Origin: Cryptomeria japonica
Taxonomy: Eukaryota; Streptophyta; Pinopsida; Cupressales; Cupressaceae
NCBI RefSeq assembly: GCF_030272615.1
Contig: NC_081414.1
Location: forward strand, 3,411,501 to 3,475,500
DNA length: 64,000 nt
Reading direction: 5' to 3'
Positions 56,631 through 64,000 of the stretch are shown here, in pieces; position 1 is the stretch's first letter, and every line of letters starts with the position of its first letter. Below the pieces are notes generated by a model. The model was given only the letters and a program-made list of their open reading frames with translations, was not told the DNA's origin and made no database searches. Both the position numbers and the translations under genes were made by a program.

Positions 56631-57812
56631 TGTGTCGACTTGAATTTCATCCTCAGAATGCTACCTGCAACAAGTTAGTTTCACAAAATACCAATGGAAA
56701 TGCTACAGGAAATCCAAACTCAACCAATGAAACTACATGAAATACATATGAAATAAAAATACTAATATTACCTTCATGGTTTATGTCTCATTGTGTCCTA
56801 ACTCCACTGTTCCTGGTTGCAGATGGTGTGCTCTCAGACAATGCACTGATAGCTTCCAAGATGGCATATGAAGAATGGACTGATAACTGGTAGTTAGCAA
56901 ATGCTATGATATGCAATACTACATGATTATACTAAAATTATTATGCTAAATGATTATGCTATTTTGCTTCAAGATTAAAACTCACAGATGCATAAGTTTT
57001 ACAAATGATTTGCTTGAAAATGCACTTGAAGTCTAATTCTCTCTCAACTGAAGCTCTTGATTTTATAGACCTTGAGAGGATGAGATGATGTGGCTTAGAT
57101 CAACGGTCATGATCAGATTTGTAGATTTGGATGGCTGTGAGCAAAGGTGAAGGTTGAGAGAAAGGGGAAGGAGAAGACAAGTGTCACTCATCTCACCTTG
57201 ACTGGGTTGCTGACTGAGGGAATCTAGGGATGGTTGGAGAAGATTTAGGCATGAGAGGACAAGTGGACTCAAGTCCTTCCTAAGATGTAGGGAGTGTTGG
57301 AGAGAATATAGGAGATGGTTATGAAATATGTGTACGTACACAATATTCATTGAATTTGGAGGTTGAAGATAAATGATGAATTAATATTTAAGAAATATTA
57401 ATTTCCTTAGCCACATGATGGATGAGTTGGCAAAGGGAAGATGAAGTGGAGATGGAAGGTGAGTTGGATAAGAAAGATTAAATAATTTAAGAAATCATTT
57501 AATATTTGAGACTATAGGATAGGAGGATAACCATTAAATATTAGATATTTAATTGATTAGAGGAGATAATTAAACATTAGATATTTAATTATTCTGGTTA
57601 AAAGAATAATTAAATATTGGATATTTAATTAATTAGAGGAATATGATAGATGAATTAATTAATAAAATATTTCAATTAAATTAATTAATAGAAAGACACG
57701 AAATGAATTAAATAAATTAATCTTTTCAAATTAACTATTTAATAGAAGAATAATCATTAAATAAATATAATATATTTATTTAATTGCTCATAGCCATTTT
57801 TATGTGTATACA
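56631..57812 (-). repeat. Gypsy-D 5' LTR
   Basis: 1182 bp, TG..CA ends, followed on its outer side by TSD ctaat. Confidence 0.95.
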
Positions 57813-57817
57813 CTAAT

Positions 57818-58400
57818 TCGCCCAGGTTAGTATAAAAAGGGGTTTAGTCCTCTCATTTTGATATATACAAGAACAAGCGAAGATAATCGAAATTCAAGAG
57901 GAGGACTTGATTATCATCATTAAGCATTCAAGTGTTCAAGTCTTCAAACATCTCCTTCTTCATGTGTCTTCTTCGTTCATCCATTGGAGCATCATTACAA
58001 TATTCATTTGCAAGAATGTGTGTGTTAGGGTTTTGTCATATTACATGCCATTTCATGCAACACTTGTGATTACTTTCAAGAAGCAAAGAAACCATCATCG
58101 ACAAATTGCAGATCTACAAAGGTATACATTTTCATTATTCACATTTAAGCATTTGCAATTAATTTCTTTCAAGGTTTATTCGTCAACTAGGGTTTGACTA
58201 AGGCAAACCCCTATCCACAAGCCTTCTTCCCTTCTTTTTCTATGTGTAGGTTGTAGGTGCATGACTATAATTGCAGGTTTGGGCTTCATTTTCAAAGACA
58301 AAAAAACCCTTTTCGGTGCGTGGATTTTTCGGAGGACTAGGTGCAAATTCAACCTGGTCTTAGACGACATTTCTCCAAATTTGTAGGTTAGATCTGTAAT
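57818..58400 (+). repeat. 3' LTR of plus-strand remnant, right part
   Basis: Continues the LTR begun at 38533. It holds a strong TATA box (57831-57840) followed by C/T-rich sequence and U5-like text. The right end could not be fixed; 58400 is approximate. Confidence 0.55.
57831..57840 (+). promoter_or_regulatory. TATA box of the split LTR
   Basis: TATAAAAAGG, now separated from most of its U3 by the 19 kb insertion. With only the Gypsy-D LTR upstream, any activity would use that sequence as a new upstream region. Confidence 0.55.
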
Positions 58401-59190
58401 AGTCTAAATATCTTAGATCCAAAGTTACATCACAATCCCGAATTGGTAGATTCTTATTTCACCCATTTTGTCTTCATTTTCTACATAGTCAACAAGTCAA
58501 CATATCTTTTTACAAAAGAGGGCAAATTACTTTTCAATCCTTGGAATCCACTTGGTATTGAAATCCTTATTTCCCTTGGATTTGGATCTAGTGGATTCAA
58601 GCCCCTCTTTTGAATGTAAACTATCTCCCAAGTGAAAATCATCCTAGTGGTTTCCTTTCTCTCTCCTAGGTGGGTAACCACTAGGATCCAATTTTCCACC
58701 TTACAAAGGTAAATGGTTTGGCATCCAAACAAATATTGAGTTCCTCCTGAAGAAGTTGGAATGTTTGACTTAGGTTGACATGATTCCATGTTTTTCTTGT
58801 ATTATGATCTTATAATTGTCATGTATGAATGTGATATCTCAAATAATATTAGATACTTTGATTTTGATAAAATATACTTGTTACTTCAAGCTAAAATTGA
58901 TCGAAGTTAAGCTAGATCTCTAAAATGATAAAGATAAAGATAAAGATAAAGATAAAATTTTACTTGAAATAAACTTGTGAGCCCAAGGAAATAGATAAAA
59001 AGTGATATACACTAACTCAAGAGTACACACATACTTAAATGCCAATATATTCACTAAAGATAAAAGACATCTTCAACTTGGAATGGACTTGTGAGACCAA
59101 GATAAATAAAAATGATCAATGATAAATCAAAAGATAGGATATCCAACTTGAATTTAAATGAATTTGAGTAGTGATATCACAAGTTGTTAG
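58401..59190. other. Unassigned region
   Basis: No gene recognised. (AAAGAT)n microsatellite at 58927-58957. A 102-residue minus frame at 58481-58789 matches nothing known. Confidence 0.5.
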
Positions 59191-59199
59191 TATGAAAAT

Positions 59200-59576
59200 G
59201 TGTTTTAGCTAACTAGTTTTCTTTTAGCCTACTTTGTTGAGTCTTATTCACACTATAGTTAAGCTCAATTAGAGAGTTGAGATATTTTCTCCTCACCATA
59301 TGGGAGGTTAGAGATTTTTTTCTTTCACCTCATGTAGAATCACCAAGTGTCTCATCCATAGAGTCCTACACTTGTTGCATAATTGGAGAGGTAGTTAGAG
59401 TTTGACCCCTACCTTCTCCCCTCTTGTTGGTTGTCTTTATATGCAAGGAACCTCTTTGTACATTTTGGGCATTACACAAGTGATAATGTGACATTTCTCA
59501 TTTTGCATCTTGCTAATTTGTGGAGAGAATTTATTTTTGCAAGTAATCTTGGTTGTTTCCAACATGGTATTAGAGG
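59200..59576 (+). repeat. Copia LTR end with primer binding site, truncated
   Basis: tttccaaca followed by TGGTATTAGAGG (59565-59576) is a near match to the copia initiator tRNA-Met PBS. Upstream text to about 59200 (TGTTTTAGCT start) with ctttatatgcaagg near 59440 looks like an LTR. No coding internal region follows, so this is a solo-plus-PBS or truncated remnant. Confidence 0.4.
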
Positions 59577-61258
59577 AAACTGGCAAAATCTCTTCCTTTT
59601 AGGCTTTTTTTGAAAAGAGTTGTGGACATAAGGTGAAAAATAGTTCTTGTTGGAGTGAAATGGACATCACCATTGCGCTCCAGAGGGCTGAGAAATGAAG
59701 ATTCATATATAATACTTGTATTTTCAGTGACTGGTAAATTTTTGGCTTTTTTGAGCCCCCTCGGGCGTACGAAAATCCGTTCCATTGTACTGCTGTGTCA
59801 TTTTCCCATCCTTTGTTTGCATGCAACATTTTTTTAATTTGCAAGTCCAAATTTTTTTGTTTGCAAATTTATTTGTTTTAAAAGTTGCAATAAAAAATAC
59901 ATTTTTTTTGTTTTAAAAAATTACAATTTAAAAAAAAAAACTTTTTAATGTACCAGTGTAGCTACCTCTCTAGGTCCCTATGTAGGTTTGCTCAATACTA
60001 CTATGTAGTACGCTCCAGAGTACCTGCACATGGGGGTGAAGCCACATACAATTTTTTAATATTTTTTATAAATAAGAACTTTTTAAAACACAATTTTTTA
60101 TTTTTATTTTTTAAGTTTTTTAATTTTGCCTCTTACCTCCAAAATATTCTTGGGGAATATTATTTTTTTGCATGTAGGGAATATTCTATTTTTGATCGGT
60201 CAACCATCCAGTTAATCACCACCTTGCCTATCAAGTCAGTATCTAGTGCCTTGTCAATAGCCTAGTCACATACAATTAACATGATGTCATTATTTTAGCC
60301 CTTTTTGGCATCCCCTCTCTGTAGGCATGTTTTGGTTTTTACCTCAACTTTGTGAGGCCATATCTTGGTCATACAAAGGCTTTTTGGAGTGATTTTTTTT
60401 CACTGTGCTTTTTTTTTCTTCCTCTATCTAGTGGTGTAGTTTATTTTGTAGAATTATGTACAATTTTTTTCCAATTTATTGTTTCTTAGAGGACACTCTA
60501 CACAATCCCAATTTTAGGAACTTTGAGATGCTCGTTCAAACTCATACGAGCAAATTTCTAGGTGCCATTTTTTTGAACTTGTAAGGTTTTTTGAGCTCTA
60601 TGCGGTGATGATGATTATTTTTCATGACGATGTGTCAAAATATTAGATTCTAATTATGCTTCTTTTGAGGCCTTTTACATCTTTTCTATTATGTAAATGT
60701 GCAAAAATAAAGTGCCATATCACTGTATAGTTTCAGTGGGGTCTATGTTTCTACATAATAGGGGTTTAATTTATTGAATTTATTATTTTGTTGAGGTTTA
60801 AAAGGCAACTTGTATATGTTTTCATTATCCAACTCATGACATTAAACATGTTAGAACTTAGTTTTCAACATCTAATTCTGTAAATGCACTCAAATAAAGT
60901 GCCATAAAATTGGATTTGTGATCCTTGGGGGTTATTGTTGATCTCATATTGAGTCTCATTCCTTTGCACATCATTGTACCCAATTTCAGATAGTTTTCCA
61001 TCATCCCTTCATCATCAACATTTAGGGGGGAATAATGGCATTTGTATTGCTAATGTTTTTTGCTTCCAAGGGACCAATGGAGAAACCTTGTGGAGCCTTA
61101 TGGTCTTCACATATTTGTACGGGGGTCACATAGACCAACTCTTTTCTATATCTCATATGGGGGATTCTTTTAATAGATCACTATTATGAGATTTATGAAC
61201 ACCAATCATTTCTATGTAGTGTACTATGTGACACTTGTGCTTTGCTATTTGTGTTCTT
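59577..61258. other. Unassigned region
   Basis: AT-rich with T-runs and A-runs at 59820-59940 and 60040-60130. No gene recognised on either strand. Confidence 0.5.
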
Positions 61259-62734
61259 TGATAATCCTTTTTGAATACTAAGCTATCGAACACACCATAA
61301 GATTGAGAGCGGGGGTGAATTAGTCTTATTGAAACTCTAACTTATTTATTTACAAACACTTATCAATTATAATCAACCAGTTAAACAACAATGATAGACG
61401 AAACTATAAACACTGGAAACACATGAAAACCATATATTTATGTGGAAAACCAAATCTAGGAAAAACCACAATGAGAATCACACACAATATACATATTTGA
61501 ATACAACATTTTAGGCTTAGGGCCAAGGAAGCTCAGTGCTCCTGATTTTGACTTGCAGGCTAAGGTGCACAACCTTAGGGAAAGATACAATGGACTTGCA
61601 TTATTGGGACACACGATCCTAGGGCAAGATAAAAATTTACATAAGCTACCAAAAGGGCTCAATGTCTTTCGACATGCACAAAGAAAAGATGAATTGAATT
61701 GAGTAGGATCTCCTCATCATAAACACATCACAAACTAATATTTGCACTTTTGCTTCTACACATATACAAGTATACATCATCCTCAATCAATCCACACTAC
61801 AATTCATATATCCACACATCTATTTATATCAACTTATTCACAAAAACACTGAACTAGGTTGGCCATTGACAAAATAAACATAAAATACACAAAGTCGGCC
61901 TCCATAAGCAACTGTACTAAATGCAGTCCACTCTAGGAGATAAATGGAACCCAAATACATCACAACATATCTTCCTATGCTGATTCCAACAAACCACACA
62001 CACTAACATATCCTCCAAAGTCAACATCAAACATAACACATAGATAAACAATAAAGCATGTCAACCAACTTGCTGAAAAACATTATCCAATGCAAATAAC
62101 TTAATCCAAATCTTCACACATTGTGATAAGACCCATAACAACACTTTAACTCAACCTCCAACACATCTAGACTAAAATAATATGGTCCAAATAGGATAAA
62201 CCAACTGGGTCAACCATAGAGAAACATAACAAACAACGTCGTACAATAGAACAACATAACTTCACTTGTGAAGCAAACCAACACTTGACTTTTTAATTAG
62301 AACACTGCATGAACCATATGAACATGTCCTCCAAGTCACAACACTTGAACTAGAACATTGCAGAGCATTCTCCAGACTAGTCCTGACAGACAACCTCATT
62401 GTTAGTAGATTGCAACAACCAACTTCAACATTTGAACCACTAAGGACCTGTAAGCATAATAGTGCAACATCCACATAACATAGACATTAAATCTAGAATC
62501 ACGAGATATCAACTATGATTGTGGATGATAAAGACTTTAAATACTCTTTCTTGCATATTTAAGCTTCCATTATTGTCACCTTTTAGAGACACAACATTCT
62601 CAATCAATATCAACACCTAACATCATAACAACATCTGAATGCTCATTTTTGGACCATACAACTGAACAACTACAACTTCCTCTTCACCTTTGTCATCAAT
62701 ACACATAAGTGTGACATGAATGATAATACCAACA
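61259..62734 (-). repeat. Solo LTR, same end pattern as 44281-45883
   Basis: Read on the minus strand it starts TGTTGGTATTATC and ends GGATTATCA, like TGTTGGCATTATG...GTTATCA of the other solo LTR. Near its end it carries the ttcacccccgctctcaatc stretch typical of that group, and ataaatag at about 61826 could be a TATA box. Flanks ttctt (61254-61258) and atctt (62735-62739) agree at four of five bases. Confidence 0.6.
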
Positions 62735-62839
62735 ATCTTCCATGATAAAAAGTTTGACATAATAACAAGACAAATTCATGTTTTCAACACAAGCACTTCT
62801 AAGTAGTTACACTGTACATGACACTCGTGCTTTGTTTTT

Positions 62840-63970
62840 TATTATTAAAGCAGTGTTAACAAGGGCACTAACCCTTCACATAGCCAAAAGGCTAATACAA
62901 CAACTTGTAGGTGACAACAAAATTAAGTAGGGGTACAAACCCCCCAAAAACAAGGTCAAACAAGCCAAACAAACCTTTCAAACCTTTAACAACCCAAAAC
63001 CCAACTCAAGAGTGGGGAGAAACACCCAAAACTTGACAAAGAGGGATTTTAAAAAGGGGGACAAACTTCCCCTGCCGCTTGCGACAAACAACCATCCAAG
63101 CAACACTGTCATTAGGAACATTCAAAGAAAAATCAGGCGGGGAGAACCCTGTAGAGTTACTGTCAGGTTGTGGCTAAAGAACAACAATAAAATTGTTGAT
63201 GCAGAACAACAACAACAACAAGAGCAGAATCGCTAGGAGTAAAGTAGAGTTGTAGAGCGAGAGAAACAGATGTAGGAGCCAAGGGGGAGAAAGAAGCCAC
63301 AATAGCAGTAACAAGAGGGCCGATAGAGGCTACATAAACAGTAATGGGCACCTCATCCTAGGAGGAGACATCATCCTCCAAAGAGGAGTCAACCAAATCA
63401 AACTTAGAATCATTGACCGTTAAGTGATCTTTGGTAGCATCCTTCCACAAAGTAGCAACACCTCTGCGATGAGAGAGAGAATAGTCTGAAGCTAAGTGAC
63501 CCATTGAGAAGCATCTTTTTCAGGGAAAGGGGAGGCCCTCATAATCCAACAATTGAGCCTATGGCCTATCCCCAACCATTAGAACCACATCCCTAGGGAG
63601 GGGCAAAGATATGTCAATAACAATTAACAAGCGGGGAAAGGTGAAATGACCCATGGAAGTTGTGGCATCATCAACCTTCAAGAAGGTACCAAAGGAGCTA
63701 CCAATGACCTTGAAACAAGAATGCTCTCAAAAATGGAGGGGAATATTAGGAAGATGGACCCAACTCGGATGAACAACAAGAGTTTCAGTAAGGGAGTTGA
63801 AGGAAGTTGTCTAGGGCTTAATAGAGAGAGAGTGATCTCCCCAATCCCACAACTTACCCAGAACCAAATAACCACCAACAATAGGAGTAAAGGAAGCAAT
63901 GAAAAAGCCTTTAGCACAAAGAAAAAGCTCAATGGCATGAGCAACTAAAGGCTTCCAGGAATCACTTGTT
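62840..63970 (-). pseudogene. LINE-like fragment: DUF4283 ORF1 joined to 3' end
   Basis: On the minus strand from about 63960: FLCAKGFFIASFTPIVGGYL, GDHSLSIKP, VHPSWVHLPNIPLHF, IGSSFGTFLKVDDATTSMGH and FPRLLIVIDISLPLP, then LLDYEGLPFP and a C-x-S-M-G-H-L-A knuckle-like piece. This is DUF4283 followed by a zf-CCHC_4-like region, as in plant LINE ORF1. Stops are few. A low-complexity Val/Ser tail follows to about 63160. At 62840-62900 the minus strand reads GGGTTAGTGCCCTTGTTAAC then an A-rich end, like a LINE 3' terminus. ORF2 (endonuclease/RT) is absent between them. The ORF start is beyond the window. Confidence 0.6.
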
Positions 63971-64000
63971 CATACTTGTATCTCTTGATCTACATCTTTT

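Larger units (their letters stand above)
38843..57812 (-). mobile_element. Gypsy-D: Ty3/gypsy element of Tat type, 19 kb
   Basis: LTRs of 1153 and 1182 bp begin TGTGTC and end TATACA. TSD ctaat at 38838-38842 and 57813-57817 is perfect. PBS lies beside the right LTR and the polypurine tract beside the left one, so gag-pol reads on the minus strand. Two RNase H domains, one RT-linked and one archaeal-like, place it in the Tat lineage. A convergent PMD gene occupies the 3' end. A solo LTR (44281-45883) sits inside. All main domains survive, but in-frame stops and a frameshift make it inactive as is. It splits an older LTR. Confidence 0.95.

Noticed and set aside
56127..56643. Cys/Lys-rich repeat frames on the + strand beside the Gypsy-D PBS
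   Set aside because: Same effect of the 21-bp period, and antisense to the element transcript.
57907..58197. 96-residue + strand frame after the split LTR TATA box
   Set aside because: Low-complexity reading of LTR R-U5 sequence with no known domain.

Overview
This window looks like nuclear DNA of a plant with a large, repeat-filled genome. A gymnosperm is the best guess, because of the AT-rich sequence, one host gene with long transposon-filled introns, and many old nested LTR elements. That is inference, not proof. No bacterial, organellar or RNA genes were recognised. The only clear host gene is the 3' part of a plant SERINC (TMS1/TDE1-type membrane protein) gene on the + strand: a penultimate exon at 8257-8497 and a last exon at 11609-11910. 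Its earlier exons are not in the window. A full-length Ty1/copia element (Copia-A, 311-6411, minus strand, TSD taccc) lies just upstream, probably in an intron. An hAT transposase fragment lies in the last intron.

Downstream, the window is a stack of nested retroelements. An old Ty3/gypsy gag-protease remnant (minus strand, pieces at 23986-24740, 15480-15829 and about 14600-14960) is split by Gypsy-B (15830-23980, TSD attat). Gypsy-B has lost gag, protease and most of RT. Next come a DUF4283 fragment, an LTR-like stretch, and a third-element plant mobile domain (PMD) pseudogene that was split by a second copia element (Copia-C, 29368-34475). A remnant with gag-like knuckles, a minisatellite and a plus-strand 3' LTR follows. 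That LTR is itself split by Gypsy-D (38843-57812, TSD ctaat), a 19 kb element of the Tat type with gag, protease, G-patch, RT, two RNase H domains and integrase. Gypsy-D carries a solo LTR (44281-45883). The right end holds a copia LTR/PBS remnant, another solo LTR (61259-62734) and a DUF4283-bearing LINE-like fragment.

The most interesting structure is shared by Gypsy-B and Gypsy-D. Each carries a separate PMD gene antisense and tail-to-tail to gag-pol, next to the 3' LTR. In both, a TATA box lies 82 bp upstream of a matching ATG. A short exon 1 of 70-75 nt then ends at a GT donor, and an intron packed with a short degenerate motif array leads to an AG acceptor and the PMD exon. In Gypsy-D the same motif forms a second array of 16 units with a near-exact 21-bp period, right beside the PBS in the opposite orientation. 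So each transcription unit, gag-pol and PMD, starts with a motif array pointing the same way as its own transcript. The third PMD copy has a similar array of about 20-bp period at the same place. A separate surprise is a 29-bp hairpin array in Copia-A whose stems change in compensating pairs.
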